DNA of 64,000 nt from a virus (IMGVR_UViG_3300005340_000040:1-64000), one strand, 5' to 3'. Shown: positions 1 to 6,772, numbered from the stretch's first letter. The notes: a model not told the origin generated them from the sequence alone. Numbers and translations are program-made.

Positions 1-1
1 A

Positions 2-691
2 GGAATGGCTCACGCGGCGGCGCCTCCATGCCCGCCCGGGGCCCTTCTCGTGGAGGGAGACTACTGCACCCAGGTGCGGCAGGAGTGCACGGCCTGGTTG
101 GACATCCCGGGCGGGCGACGGTGCGCCGAGTACCGCGCTCCGACGAGGTGCGTCGGGCACAGCGAGCACGTGCGCTACTGCATCGACCGCTACGAGTACC
201 CGAACGTCGTTGGCGCACGCCCGCGCTCGTGGTTATCGTGGACCGCCGCGGCCAACGCATGCGGGGACGTTGGAAGGCGCTTGTGCAGCAGCCGTGAGTG
301 GTCGTTCGCCTGCGAGGGGCCCGGGATGCACCCGTTCCCGTACGGGGATGGGTACCACCGCGACAGCCACGCGTGCAACATCGACAACCCAATCGACGTC
401 GACGTCTTCGCAGCCAGGAACCCGGGCTCGCCCACGTCCCGCCTGCTCGACGCGCTGCTGGCGCCCTCGGGCTCACGCGATCGCTGCGTGAGCCCGTTCG
501 GCGTTCACGACATGGTCGGCAACATCGACGAGTTCGTCGTCAACGAGACGGGGCAGCCGCACCGCAGCGCCCTGGCGGGTGGGCACGTCTTCGGCGTCCG
601 CAACGCCTGCCGTCCCCTGACGCTCAAGCACGACGAGTCGTTCGCGTGGTATGAGACGGGCGCCCGCTGCTGCAGCGACACGATCGACTAG
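2..691 (+). CDS. FGE/SUMF1-fold (sulfatase-modifying-factor-like) protein, 5'-partial
   Basis: The frame is open to the left edge; the first ATG is at 5, but the residues AHAA just after it look like a signal-peptide cleavage site, so the true start probably lies outside the window. The protein is rich in Cys and shows the conserved blocks of the formylglycine-generating-enzyme fold: CIDRYEYPN near residue 60, LCSSREWSFACEG near 95, CNID near 124 and a GVHDMVGNIDEFV block near 168, ending in GARCC. Family members oxidise a protein Cys or serve as ligand-binding or adhesion domains (C-type-lectin-like). Here a secreted or virion role is more likely than sulfatase activation, because no sulfatase is visible. 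The fold is well supported, the function is not. Confidence 0.72.
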   Translation, partial: GMAHAAAPPCPPGALLVEGDYCTQVRQECTAWLDIPGGRRCAEYRAPTRCVGHSEHVRYCIDRYEYPNVVGARPRSWLSWTAAANACGDVGRRLCSSREWSFACEGPGMHPFPYGDGYHRDSHACNIDNPIDVDVFAARNPGSPTSRLLDALLAPSGSRDRCVSPFGVHDMVGNIDEFVVNETGQPHRSALAGGHVFGVRNACRPLTLKHDESFAWYETGARCCSDTID

Positions 692-724
692 GTCGATACG
701 CTCCGACGACAGGCCGGCGTCCCC

Positions 725-753
725 TTGCACACCACGGGGTGACGTTGTACCTT
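725..753 (+). promoter_or_regulatory. Promoter: TTGCAC, 17 bp, TACCTT
   Basis: TTGCAC at 725-730 and TACCTT at 748-753 are spaced by exactly 17 bp, a sigma70-like geometry. The ATG of the next gene is at 761, seven bases after the -10-like element, and no Shine-Dalgarno sequence fits between them. GTAC-CTTT-GTAC (747-758) is also an inverted repeat. The same GTAC(C)NT element precedes several other genes in this window. Confidence 0.5.
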
Positions 754-760
754 TGTACGC

Positions 761-970
761 ATGAGCGATCGACAGAAGTCCGCGAAGGTGTACCTGGTCG
801 ACCCGGGCACCGCGACCCCGACGGGAGAGTTCTCGTTCGAGATGCAGGTGCGCGCCCCGGGCGCCCGCACGGTGCGGTTCGAGCTGCTCGATCGCGACGC
901 GGAGCTGCTCCACCAGAACCTGGGCAGGTTCCTGCAGGCGAGGAGCAGCCCTGCAGATCCGCAAGCGTGA
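761..970 (+). CDS. Small protein of unknown function, 69 aa
   Basis: The 69-residue product (MSDRQKSAKVYLVD...) has alternating hydrophobic residues suggestive of a small beta-sheet domain (VYLVD, FSFEMQVRA, TVRFELLD). No signal peptide or membrane segment is seen. The ATG at 761 lies seven bases after a promoter-like TACCTT, so the message would have almost no leader. The 3' end overlaps a second small frame at 951. I do not recognise the family. Confidence 0.5.
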   Translation: MSDRQKSAKVYLVDPGTATPTGEFSFEMQVRAPGARTVRFELLDRDAELLHQNLGRFLQARSSPADPQA

Positions 971-1127
971 TCTTCAACGGGCCCGGCCCGTCGACGTGGC
1001 GCGTCTCGCGCGCTGGCTGCGGATCCGCAGCATCGATACGATGAGCCACCGGCAGCTGGTGAGGCTGCTGGCGTGGCTGTTCAAGCGCCGTGACATGCGT
1101 GCGCGCAACCTGACGATGCGGGGGTGA
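951..1127 (+). CDS. Small basic protein, start uncertain (CTG 951 or GTG 996)
   Basis: An open frame ending in TGA at 1125-1127 overlaps the start of the RNA ligase gene. The product is basic and helical, with blocks such as LARWLRIRSIDTMSHRQLV and LAWLFKRRDMR, which look like a real protein rather than a shadow. No ATG lies upstream except one deep inside (1041). A good Shine-Dalgarno (AGGAG, 941-945) sits five bases before a CTG at 951; GTG at 996 is the conventional alternative. A -1 frameshift from the preceding gene is a third possibility. Function unknown. Confidence 0.35.
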   Translation: MQIRKRDLQRARPVDVARLARWLRIRSIDTMSHRQLVRLLAWLFKRRDMRARNLTMRG

Positions 1128-2176
1128 TGATGAGCGAGTTCCATGTGAACGTTGTGCGGTTGGGCGCCTTCCTCCCGCACCCGAACGCCGACAGCCTCGA
1201 CGTGACGAAGGTGCACGACTACACCGTCGTTGCTCGCCGGGGCACGTTCCACGAGGGGCAGCTGGCCGTGTACGTCCCGGTCGACAGCATCGTGCCCGAC
1301 ACGAGCGAGTGGCACTGGCTGTCGCCCCGCATCGAGGGCCTCACCGAGGAGAGGCACCCCGTCGGTCAGGTGCCCGTCCGGTACCGCACGATCGAGGCGA
1401 AGCGATTGCGCGGCATCTTCAGCCAGGGGTGCCTCTCGCCCCTCCCACCGGGGGACTGGAAGGAGGGTGACGACGTCCGCGAGGCCATGGGCATCACCAA
1501 ACACGATCCCTCCGAGGAGCTCGAGCTGTCGGGCGAGTGCGAGGCCCATCCCCGGGGCTGGTCGTTCCCCAAGTACACCAGCATCAACGGGCTCCGGCGC
1601 TACCCCCGCCTCCTGCGCGACGGCGAGGAGGTCATCGTCACGGAGAAGGTGCACGGCACCAACGCGCGGTACGTACACGATGGGGATCGGCTCTGGGTCG
1701 GCTCGCACGGGCAGATCAAGAAGCAGGCCGCGGCCAACGCATGGTGGCAGGTCGCCGAGCAGGCGAACCTCGAGGAGCGCCTCGCGCGCTGCCCCTGGCA
1801 CGTCTTCTTCGGCGAGGTGTACGGGCATGTCCAGGGCATCGACCTCGAGTACGGCATCCGCCGCGGCGCCCGGTTCAGGGCCTTCGATGTCTGGAGCGTG
1901 AGGGAGATGCGGTACCTGAGCCACGACGATGCCATCGCCATGGCTGACGTTGCGGGCATCCCGTGGGTCCCCATTCTCTACCGGGGGCCTTGGGACCCAG
2001 ACGTGGTCAACCCCCTCTGCGAGGGGAACACCACCGTCGACGATGGCAGCGGGACCGTCTCCCACGTCCGAGAGGGCTTCGTCGTCAAGCCGACGACGGA
2101 GCGCTACGATGACCACATCGGGCGGGTGATCCTGAAGCGGCACGGCGAGGGCTACCTCCTGCGCCGCAAGCGCTAG
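1127..2176 (+). CDS. RNA ligase, DRB0094/Rnl5-like
   Basis: This is a covalent nucleotidyltransferase that should seal RNA ends using ATP. Residues 1-110 form an OB-like N-terminal domain of the kind found in the Deinococcus DRB0094 ligase. The ligase motifs follow in order: motif I TEKVHGTN (nucleophilic Lys) near residue 176, motif III VFFGEVYG near 226, IIIa FRAFDVW near 250, IV EGFVVKP near 319 and V VILKRHGEGY near 337. The length (349 aa) is normal for the family. Starts at GTG 1124, ATG 1127 and ATG 1130 are possible; a GGGGG run at 1120-1124 favours the ATGs. It is the first of three ligase genes near the tRNA array, which suggests tRNA repair. Confidence 0.85.
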   Translation: MMSEFHVNVVRLGAFLPHPNADSLDVTKVHDYTVVARRGTFHEGQLAVYVPVDSIVPDTSEWHWLSPRIEGLTEERHPVGQVPVRYRTIEAKRLRGIFSQGCLSPLPPGDWKEGDDVREAMGITKHDPSEELELSGECEAHPRGWSFPKYTSINGLRRYPRLLRDGEEVIVTEKVHGTNARYVHDGDRLWVGSHGQIKKQAAANAWWQVAEQANLEERLARCPWHVFFGEVYGHVQGIDLEYGIRRGARFRAFDVWSVREMRYLSHDDAIAMADVAGIPWVPILYRGPWDPDVVNPLCEGNTTVDDGSGTVSHVREGFVVKPTTERYDDHIGRVILKRHGEGYLLRRKR

Positions 2177-2189
2177 CGGGGGCGTGCGC

Positions 2190-2609
2190 ATGGTCACCCT
2201 CGCCGTAACCACGTTCGATCGCTTCGCTCGCCTGCTGCCGCGGTTGCAGGCCCTCCTCGACGAGGTGGGTTCCGCGGCGGGCAAAGGCCAGGCGGCTGCG
2301 ATGACGGCCTACGCGGCCGGCTACAACGGGGCTTCGAGCACGATCAAGGCCGTCGTCGACGGCGACCTGACGCCCGAGATGGTCGACGCGTTCTCAGGAT
2401 TGGGCTTCACCGACCCCCAGGACGTCGACCAGAAGCGCGTCGACATCGTGAACTCTGCGGTGAGCTCGTGGGACGTGGCCGCTGCAGCGCTCGTTCACGG
2501 CGATGCACCCAAGGCCGAGGAGCTCACCGCGGCGCTCGAGGCACGGATGCACGAGTTCGACGATGCGGTCACGACGCTGGGCGAGCTGGCCGTCTCACCC
2601 GATCGGTGA
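2190..2609 (+). CDS. Conserved-looking phage protein of unknown function, 139 aa
   Basis: The product is helical and Ala-rich (TTFDRFARLLPRLQALLDEV, then AAMTAYAAGYNGA, ending ...ELAVSPDR), without signal peptide, membrane segment or recognised motif. ATG 2190 and an in-frame GTG at 2184 are both possible; a purine-poor GGGGGC precedes them. It lies 13 bases behind the RNA ligase and is probably co-transcribed. I cannot assign a function. Confidence 0.55.
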   Translation: MVTLAVTTFDRFARLLPRLQALLDEVGSAAGKGQAAAMTAYAAGYNGASSTIKAVVDGDLTPEMVDAFSGLGFTDPQDVDQKRVDIVNSAVSSWDVAAAALVHGDAPKAEELTAALEARMHEFDDAVTTLGELAVSPDR

Positions 2610-2629
2610 ACCTGGCGCTGCCGCGGTGG

Positions 2630-2635
2630 TACCGT
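2630..2635 (+). promoter_or_regulatory. TACCGT -10-like element
   Basis: GGTACCGTGG ahead of the ATG at 2653; a start point about seven bases downstream (2642) would place the transcript start right at the Shine-Dalgarno GGAGG (2642-2646). GTGAAC lies about 18 bp upstream. Part of the recurrent GTAC(C)NT set. Confidence 0.35.
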
Positions 2636-2652
2636 GGCCTTGGAGGTTCGGC

Positions 2653-2868
2653 ATGCACGTGCTGCTGTTCTTGGCCTGCGTGGGACTGTGCATCGTTTTC
2701 CCGCGTACGTTTAGGTTCGCGGTGGGCGGGATCGTCGGCCTCGCCGCGGGCGGCATGGGCTGGGCGATCATGGCCATGCTGCTTCCGGAGCTCGTAGCGC
2801 TGCGAGCGTTCGTAGCGTTCATCGTCGTCGGTTCGACCACGTGCGCTACCCTCGCGCTGCGCTCGTGA
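2653..2868 (+). CDS. Small integral membrane protein, 71 aa
   Basis: Begins at ATG 2653 after GGAGG with a 6-base spacer. Almost the whole 71-residue chain is hydrophobic, with two or three predicted membrane segments (LLFLACVGLCIVF; a Gly-rich VGGIVGLAAGGMGW; VAFIVVGSTTCATLAL). No enzyme motif is present. A holin-like or envelope role is possible from size and topology alone, but a second small membrane protein follows at 4514 and I cannot separate their roles. Confidence 0.6.
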   Translation: MHVLLFLACVGLCIVFPRTFRFAVGGIVGLAAGGMGWAIMAMLLPELVALRAFVAFIVVGSTTCATLALRS

Positions 2869-2926
2869 CGTCCATGGACATGTGCTGCTCGCGCCACGCG
2901 CTCGGGCAAGGAGGAACGTTCGTAAC

Positions 2927-4363
2927 ATGAGCACGCTCACGCCCACGTCGCCCGAACCGAAGTTCGAGCTCGTCAAGCACCTCATCGCCCTCATGACCGA
3001 ATCGCCGTTCTACTCGTACCTGTCATCGCACATCACGAAGGTGCAGACGCTGCAGGTGCCGACGGCCATGGTCGCGTACTGCCTCGAGACCGAGGAGATC
3101 ACGATGTACGTGAACCCCCGGTACGCCGCGAAACAGTCGGACTCGCAGGTGCGCGGGCTGCTGACGCATGAGTTCGACCACGTCGTCTTCGGTCACCTGG
3201 CGTGCACGCCCTCGGAGCCGCAGGAGGTCGACGGCATCGCAAAGGACCTCGCGATCAACTCACTGATCAAGCACAACGCCCAGCGTCCACGCGACCTCAA
3301 GCCCGAGGATCCCTGGTACCCGCTCCCGCTCGGCGGGGTGATCCCGGGTGAGCGCACGGTCCTCGACCCCGCCAGGTTGGAGAAGCTCAAGCAGGAGGAT
3401 CCCGCTCGTCTCGAGCTGATCAACAAGTTCTCGGACATCCTCGAGGGGCTGCCCCCGCTCAAGGCGTCGGCCTGGTACTTCCAGCGGTTGCTCAGCGACA
3501 TGGCCGAGCGTGGCATCGACCCCGGGGACGTCAAGACGATCTTCCAGGGACCAGCCGGTCCCGGACCAGCCGATCCCGGACCAGCCGGCCCCGGACCAGC
3601 CGATCCCGGACCAGCCGATCCCGGGCCAGCCGGTCCCACCGCTGGGATCGACGTCCACAGGGGCTGGGGAGCGCGGACCCCCGAGGAACGCGAGTACGTT
3701 GAGAGCAGGGTCCGTGCGCTGGTCAGCCGGGCGGTCCAGCACGCTGATGGACGGGCCAACGGCTGGGGCAACATCCCCGCCGAGATACGTGAGGAGATAC
3801 GCCGGTCGGTGTCGCACATCGTGGACTGGCGAAACGTCCTTCGCCAGTTCGTCGGCACGCTGGTGCGCGGGCACCGTAGGACCAGCTTCAAGCGGATCAA
3901 CCGCCGGTACCCCTGCATCCACCCAGGCCTGACGAAGGCGCACCTGGCGAAGCTGGTGGTCGCGATCGACCAATCGCTCTCCGTCGACAACGAGATGCTC
4001 GAGATGTTCTTCGGTGAACTGGAGCAGGCCACGCGCCACGTCGACGTGACGATCCTACCGTTCGACTGCGAGTGCGCCGAGAGCGACATCATCGAGTGGA
4101 AGCGCGGCACGCGCCCCGACCTGCGGAGGGTCCGGGCCGGTGGGACCAACTTCAGCGCGCCGACGGCGTTCGTGAACCACCCCAAGAACCGCGGCCGTTG
4201 GGACGGTTTCCTCATCATGACCGACGGCCAGGCGCCCGCCCCGATCCCGAGCCGCATCCGGCGCGGATGGATCCTGGGGAAGGGTTGCAAGCTCGACTTC
4301 CCCTCGCAGGAGATCCAGGTGCACCTCAGCAACGAGCGCCAGATGACGGGCGCCTGGCGCTGA
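2927..4363 (+). CDS. VWA-like metallopeptidase (DUF2201-type)
   Basis: The N-terminal part has a zinc-peptidase signature, LLTHEFDHVVFGH (HExxH, near residues 83-95). The C-terminal part is a von Willebrand A-like domain beginning VVAIDQSLS near 345, with a late MTDGQ block near 428. Bacterial DUF2201 proteins have the same two-part build and usually pair with a MoxR-type AAA+ ATPase; no such ATPase is visible here. Between the parts lie six Gly-Pro-Ala-(Gly/Asp)-Pro units, a flexible linker. Start at ATG 2927, preceded by AGGAGG with a rather long spacer. It may act in protein processing or complex remodelling; the substrate is unknown. Confidence 0.75.
   Translation: MSTLTPTSPEPKFELVKHLIALMTESPFYSYLSSHITKVQTLQVPTAMVAYCLETEEITMYVNPRYAAKQSDSQVRGLLTHEFDHVVFGHLACTPSEPQEVDGIAKDLAINSLIKHNAQRPRDLKPEDPWYPLPLGGVIPGERTVLDPARLEKLKQEDPARLELINKFSDILEGLPPLKASAWYFQRLLSDMAERGIDPGDVKTIFQGPAGPGPADPGPAGPGPADPGPADPGPAGPTAGIDVHRGWGARTPEEREYVESRVRALVSRAVQHADGRANGWGNIPAEIREEIRRSVSHIVDWRNVLRQFVGTLVRGHRRTSFKRINRRYPCIHPGLTKAHLAKLVVAIDQSLSVDNEMLEMFFGELEQATRHVDVTILPFDCECAESDIIEWKRGTRPDLRRVRAGGTNFSAPTAFVNHPKNRGRWDGFLIMTDGQAPAPIPSRIRRGWILGKGCKLDFPSQEIQVHLSNERQMTGAWR
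3548..3637 (+). repeat. Six 15-bp tandem repeats encoding GPA(G/D)P
   Basis: Six in-frame copies of a GGACCAGCCG(A/G)TCCC-type unit, without interruption, encode a Pro-rich linker in the metallopeptidase. Each unit can itself fold (GGACC/GGTCC), so copy number may be unstable. Confidence 0.9.
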
Positions 4364-4456
4364 GGGACGTCCTGAGGATCAGGCGCTATTTCCAACCCGT
4401 TTTACCGGGCCGGGCCAATACATTCCGCTAGCCGGTGGGGGCACATGGGCTCTCTT

Positions 4457-4477
4457 CCACGCTCAGCGTTAGCGTGG
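4457..4477 (+). promoter_or_regulatory. 5'-leader hairpin before the 4514 gene
   Basis: CCACGCT (4457-4463) and AGCGTGG (4471-4477) form a perfect 7-bp stem with a 7-base loop, about 36 bases ahead of the ATG. A shorter hairpin, CCTGA-GGA-TCAGG (4371-4383), lies just behind the metallopeptidase stop. The 150-base gap holds no gene that I can support. Confidence 0.35.
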
Positions 4478-4513
4478 GGCCACGGACCGGCACCTTCGTC
4501 GGAGACAGGACTG

Positions 4514-4831
4514 ATGACGCAAAAGCTGCCCAACGAGTACCAGGCCATGAGGGCTTCAAGGCCCAAGCTGTACCTGCGGTTGATCTTCGGCCTCATCGTG
4601 CTGTTCGGCATCGTGGGGAACATCGCAGGTCACCGCGACACGTCGATGATGATCCTCATCATTACCGGCACGCTGTGGTGCTGCACGCGCATCATGGAGG
4701 AGGCCCTCGATGCCTGGCGTGCGCTGATGCTGCCCCCGCCCGATCCTCCCGGCGCGAGGCCCTCCCGACCGTCCATGCCCAACGGCCGGCACGACGACGA
4801 CCAGCCGCCTCGCGCGCCGGCCTGGGCCTGA
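4514..4831 (+). CDS. Two-helix membrane protein, 105 aa
   Basis: ATG 4514 is chosen because GGAG with a suitable spacer precedes it; an upstream in-frame ATG at 4445 would add a low-complexity leader and has no clear ribosome site. Two membrane segments are seen (LIFGLIVLFGIVGNIAG; MMILIITGTLWCC), followed by a soluble, Pro-rich tail with a GRHDDDQ stretch. Size and topology fit a holin or spanin-like protein, but no motif proves this. Confidence 0.6.
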   Translation: MTQKLPNEYQAMRASRPKLYLRLIFGLIVLFGIVGNIAGHRDTSMMILIITGTLWCCTRIMEEALDAWRALMLPPPDPPGARPSRPSMPNGRHDDDQPPRAPAWA

Positions 4832-4873
4832 AAACCCCACGGGCCGGATCTTCCGAGCCCATACCTAGAAGGG

Positions 4874-5095
4874 TTGAGGTTCGAACCCGGCCAGCTGGTC
4901 TCATTGCGCCCATGGTGCACGGAGGTCGTTCCGCTCTACCGCCGGCACTCCGACGACGGTCCCAGCACCGGTGAACTGCGCCCAGACGACGTTGCCGTCG
5001 TCCTGGGGCTGGGTCGCTCCGACGGCAGCGCCGTCTACGTCATGGCTGGTGCTGGGATGGGCTGGACGTTCGGAGCGTTGCTGCGCTACGCGTAG
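4874..5095 (+). CDS. Small soluble protein, 73 aa, TTG start
   Basis: The frame starts at TTG 4874 with an AGAAGG-type ribosome site just upstream. The product (MRFEPGQLVSLRPWCTEVVP...) is a compact beta-rich chain with the pattern of small SH3-like phage proteins and no membrane segment. The run GGTTCGAACCC near its start resembles a tRNA T-loop but no cloverleaf fits around it. Function unknown. Confidence 0.5.
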   Translation: MRFEPGQLVSLRPWCTEVVPLYRRHSDDGPSTGELRPDDVAVVLGLGRSDGSAVYVMAGAGMGWTFGALLRYA

Positions 5096-5128
5096 CCGGT
5101 CGAGCAAAATTGCGCCCGGTGAGCTGAA

Positions 5129-5156
5129 TTGTTTTCCAAGCTGCGGATCCTAGCAT
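5129..5156 (+). promoter_or_regulatory. Possible promoter of the tRNA array
   Basis: An AT-richer island precedes the first tRNA. TTGTTT (5129-5134) and TAGCAT (5151-5156) are 16 bp apart, leaving about 20 bases before the tRNA. Weak match; the only sigma70-like candidate in the gap. Confidence 0.3.
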
Positions 5157-5176
5157 ATAGCTACAAAGAACCCAAC

Positions 5177-5249
5177 GGTCCCATCTTCTAACGGCACAGG
5201 ATGCTACCCTCTCACGGTGGCGATACGGGTTCGAATCCCGTTGGGATCG
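5177..5249 (+). tRNA. tRNA-Glu (CTC)
   Basis: Full cloverleaf: acceptor GGTCCCA/TGGGATC, T-loop TTCGAAT, anticodon loop CTCTCAC. Discriminator G, no encoded CCA. First tRNA of the array. Confidence 0.93.
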
Positions 5250-5266
5250 CTGATCAGGAAACGACG

Positions 5267-5377
5267 ATGAGCACTCGTAGGCCAGCATGCACGTTGAGAG
5301 CGGGAGGCACCTGCCACCCGTCGTCCGTGCGCGGCTCGCTGCTTCCGTTTCCCAGGCCGCGCCCCCATAGGGGTTGA
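5267..5377 (+). CDS. Possible 36-aa peptide
   Basis: ATG 5267 follows AGGAAA with a fair spacer in the 180-base gap between two tRNAs. The product is basic and Arg/Pro-rich without motif. Nothing else is seen in the gap; this call rests on the ribosome site only. Confidence 0.2.
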   Translation: MSTRRPACTLRAGGTCHPSSVRGSLLPFPRPRPHRG

Positions 5378-5430
5378 ACAGCGGCTAGCCGGGCAGGGAC
5401 GACCGGCGTAGGTAGACAGCAGAGAAGAAA

Positions 5431-5504
5431 CGGGGCGTAGCTCAACCCGGTAGAGCACGTGCTTTGGGTGCACGCCGTTGGCGGTTCAACTCCGCCCGCC
5501 CCGA
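5431..5504 (+). tRNA. tRNA-Pro (TGG)
   Basis: Acceptor CGGGGCG/CGCCCCG with the C1-G72 pair typical of Pro, discriminator A, anticodon loop TTTGGGT, T-loop TTCAACT. Confidence 0.93.
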
Positions 5505-5562
5505 CAATGCGGACCACCCGGTGGGCTGCATCGTTCATTGACAACCTGCGTTTCCTTACGAA

Positions 5563-5635
5563 GGGGTGCTAGCTCAGCTGGCAGAGCGCCTGCCTTACAA
5601 GCAGGAGGTCGGGGGTTCGAAACCCTCACGCCCCA
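5563..5635 (+). tRNA. tRNA-Val (TAC)
   Basis: Anticodon stem CCTGC/GCAGG around loop CTTACAA; T-loop TTCGAAA; discriminator A. One mismatch at acceptor pair 7-66. Confidence 0.92.
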
Positions 5636-5636
5636 C

Positions 5637-5712
5637 CGGGTTGTGGCGAAGCTTGGTTTATCGCGCCCGTCTGGGGGACGGGAGATCGCCGGTTCGAGTC
5701 CGGCCAACCCGA
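5637..5712 (+). tRNA. tRNA-Pro (GGG)
   Basis: Starts one base after the preceding tRNA. Acceptor CGGGTTG/CAACCCG (C1-G72), anticodon loop CTGGGGG, discriminator A. Confidence 0.92.
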
Positions 5713-5837
5713 CAGCAGCGAAGCACCACCAAACGGTGACCGTAGAACCCCGGTTGTGCACACCAGGGAGCCGTGGCAGGCGAATCGACGCCAATGGCGC
5801 TTGTACCTGGACAGCATGGTGCGATTCTCTGCTCATT

Positions 5838-5912
5838 GCTAGCAATGCTCGTGTTGGACAGAGCGCCTCACTCGTAACGAGGACCGAGCCGGTTCGAGCC
5901 CGGCTGCTAGCT
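5838..5912 (+). tRNA. tRNA-Thr (CGT)
   Basis: Acceptor GCTAGCA/TGCTAGC, anticodon loop CTCGTAA, discriminator T. Followed by CCA (5913-5915), whose last two bases are already the start of the next tRNA. One mismatch closes the anticodon stem. The 125 bases before it hold nothing that I recognise. Confidence 0.9.
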
Positions 5913-5913
5913 C

Positions 5914-5985
5914 CAGGGCGTATATCAGCGGCAGATTGCGTGGTCCGGAACCATGAGGACGGGAGTTCGAGTCTCCCCGCCCTGA
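5914..5985 (+). tRNA. tRNA-Pro (CGG) with C33
   Basis: Acceptor CAGGGCG/CGCCCTG (C1-G72, discriminator A, as in the other Pro tRNAs). Anticodon stem CGTGG/CCATG encloses TCCGGAA, so position 33 is C (5945) and 37 is A, both unusual. The D-stem has one mismatch. A separate tRNA-Arg(CCG) exists, which favours reading this one as Pro. Confidence 0.8.
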
Positions 5986-6011
5986 CGTAGAGAGATCGGT
6001 AGAATGTTCAT

Positions 6012-6083
6012 GTGAGGGTAGCTGAGATGGAGTAGCGCCTGCCTGAAGAGCAGGAGACGTCGGTTCGAGTCCGACCCCTCGCA
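6012..6083 (+). tRNA. tRNA-Phe (GAA)
   Basis: Acceptor GTGAGGG/CCCTCGC, anticodon loop CTGAAGA, T-arm GTCGG/CCGAC, discriminator A. Confidence 0.92.
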
Positions 6084-6084
6084 C

Positions 6085-6156
6085 GTCGTGGTACGCCAAA
6101 GGTGAGCGGCGTGGCTGCAAACCACGTGCATGCTGGTTCAAATCCGGCCCACGACT
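6085..6156 (+). tRNA. tRNA-Cys (GCA)
   Basis: Acceptor GTCGTGG/CCACGAC with discriminator T as expected for Cys; anticodon stem CGTGG/CCACG around CTGCAAA; T-loop TTCAAAT. One base after tRNA-Phe. Confidence 0.92.
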
Positions 6157-6165
6157 CCCGCTCAA

Positions 6166-6237
6166 GCTGGCGTAGCCAAGCGGCACGGCCCCTCCTCGGT
6201 AGGGAGGCACACGTGGGTTCGAATCCCACCGCCAGCT
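6166..6237 (+). tRNA. tRNA-Thr (GGT) with C33
   Basis: Acceptor GCTGGCG/CGCCAGC, perfect anticodon stem CCTCC/GGAGG around TCGGTAG. Position 33 is C (6197) instead of U; the anticodon GGT is otherwise clear. Discriminator T. Confidence 0.88.
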
Positions 6238-6250
6238 CCCAACAGCCCAT

Positions 6251-6321
6251 GCGATCGTGGCCGAGGGGCAAGGCACCACGTTCCCAACGTGGACACACGG
6301 GTTCGAACCCCGTCGATCGCT
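6251..6321 (+). tRNA. tRNA-Gly (CCC)
   Basis: Acceptor GCGATCG/CGATCGC, anticodon loop TTCCCAA, T-arm ACGGG/CCCGT, discriminator T. Confidence 0.93.
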
Positions 6322-6338
6322 CCTGCATGCGTGTTTCC

Positions 6339-6422
6339 GTGCCCATGAGGAACAGGTAGACTGGGCGATCTTAAAAATCGCCGCTCCTAGCGAGCGTGCA
6401 GGTTCGAACCCTGCTGGGCACA
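6339..6422 (+). tRNA. tRNA-Leu (TAA)
   Basis: Class II tRNA with long variable arm (CGCTC...GAGCG). Acceptor GTGCCCA/TGGGCAC, anticodon loop CTTAAAA, discriminator A. Confidence 0.92.
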
Positions 6423-6427
6423 CGTAC

Positions 6428-6501
6428 GCTGCCGTAGCTCAATCCGGCAGAGCACTCGACTTGTAATCGAGAGGTTGCGGGTTCGACCCCCGCGGGCAGC
6501 T
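6428..6501 (+). tRNA. tRNA-Thr (TGT)
   Basis: Anticodon stem CTCGA/TCGAG around CTTGTAA; D-arm GCTC/GAGC; discriminator T followed by encoded CCA (6502-6504). Acceptor pair 7-66 is G-G. Confidence 0.9.
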
Positions 6502-6533
6502 CCAGGCCTTGTACCGTGGACCCCCGAGGGGTG

Positions 6534-6539
6534 TACGGT
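6534..6539 (+). promoter_or_regulatory. TACGGT -10-like element
   Basis: GTACGGT ends six bases before ATG 6546, the same spacing as at 13450 and 51619. A second copy, TACCGT, lies at 6512-6517, followed by the hairpin ACCCC-CGA-GGGGT. Confidence 0.35.
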
Positions 6540-6545
6540 CACGGC

Positions 6546-6689
6546 ATGAAGAACAAGCTCAAGCTGATCATCGGAGCAATCGTCGTCGTGGGCGGGATGC
6601 TGGTCTACAAGGCCCGCTTCGACGCAGCGGAACGCAAGAAGGAGGAGAGCAAGAGGCCGCCGCGCAAGGATGGCTGCGCCTGCAGCTGA
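6546..6689 (+). CDS. 47-aa single-span membrane protein with Cys-x-Cys tail
   Basis: The product starts MKNKLKLIIGAIVVV, one membrane segment (about residues 6-20), followed by a charged stretch and the C-terminus DGCACS. It sits between tRNA-Thr and tRNA-His, with the stop eight bases before the tRNA-His. ATG 6546 follows a TACGGT element by six bases and has a GAGGGG further upstream. Function unknown; the topology suits a small membrane-anchored phage peptide. Confidence 0.5.
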   Translation: MKNKLKLIIGAIVVVGGMLVYKARFDAAERKKEESKRPPRKDGCACS

Positions 6690-6696
6690 AAATCAT

Positions 6697-6772
6697 GGTG
6701 AACGTGGTGTGCAGTGGTTCGCACGGCCGGCTGTGACCCGGCAGGAGGTGGGTTCGAGTCCCCCCGTTCACC
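6697..6772 (+). tRNA. tRNA-His (GTG), G-1 encoded
   Basis: Acceptor GTGAACG/CGTTCAC with the extra G-1 (6697) facing C73, the His identity pair. Anticodon stem GCCGG/CCGGC around CTGTGAC. One T-stem mismatch. Confidence 0.92.

Noticed and set aside
974-2284. Long minus-strand open frame (436 codons) opposite the DRB0094-like ligase
   Set aside because: GC-rich third positions open the antisense frame; the plus strand has clear ligase motifs and the antisense product has no recognisable pattern.
3548-3637. CRISPR-like repeat
   Set aside because: Contiguous in-frame 15-bp repeats without spacers; they encode a Pro-rich linker.
3193-4395. 400-codon minus-strand frame opposite the metallopeptidase
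   Set aside because: Mirror of the plus-strand gene; its Pro/Gly repeats come from the coding repeats on the other strand.
4880-4900. T-loop-like GGTTCGAACCC as part of a tRNA
   Set aside because: No acceptor or anticodon stems can be placed around it; a small protein frame fits better.
5254-6423. Several open frames through the tRNA array with repeated Gly-Phe-Glu-Pro and Arg-Ile-Pro-Pro motifs
   Set aside because: These motifs are translations of the GGTTCGAATCC T-loop on one strand or the other; the tRNAs explain the sequence.
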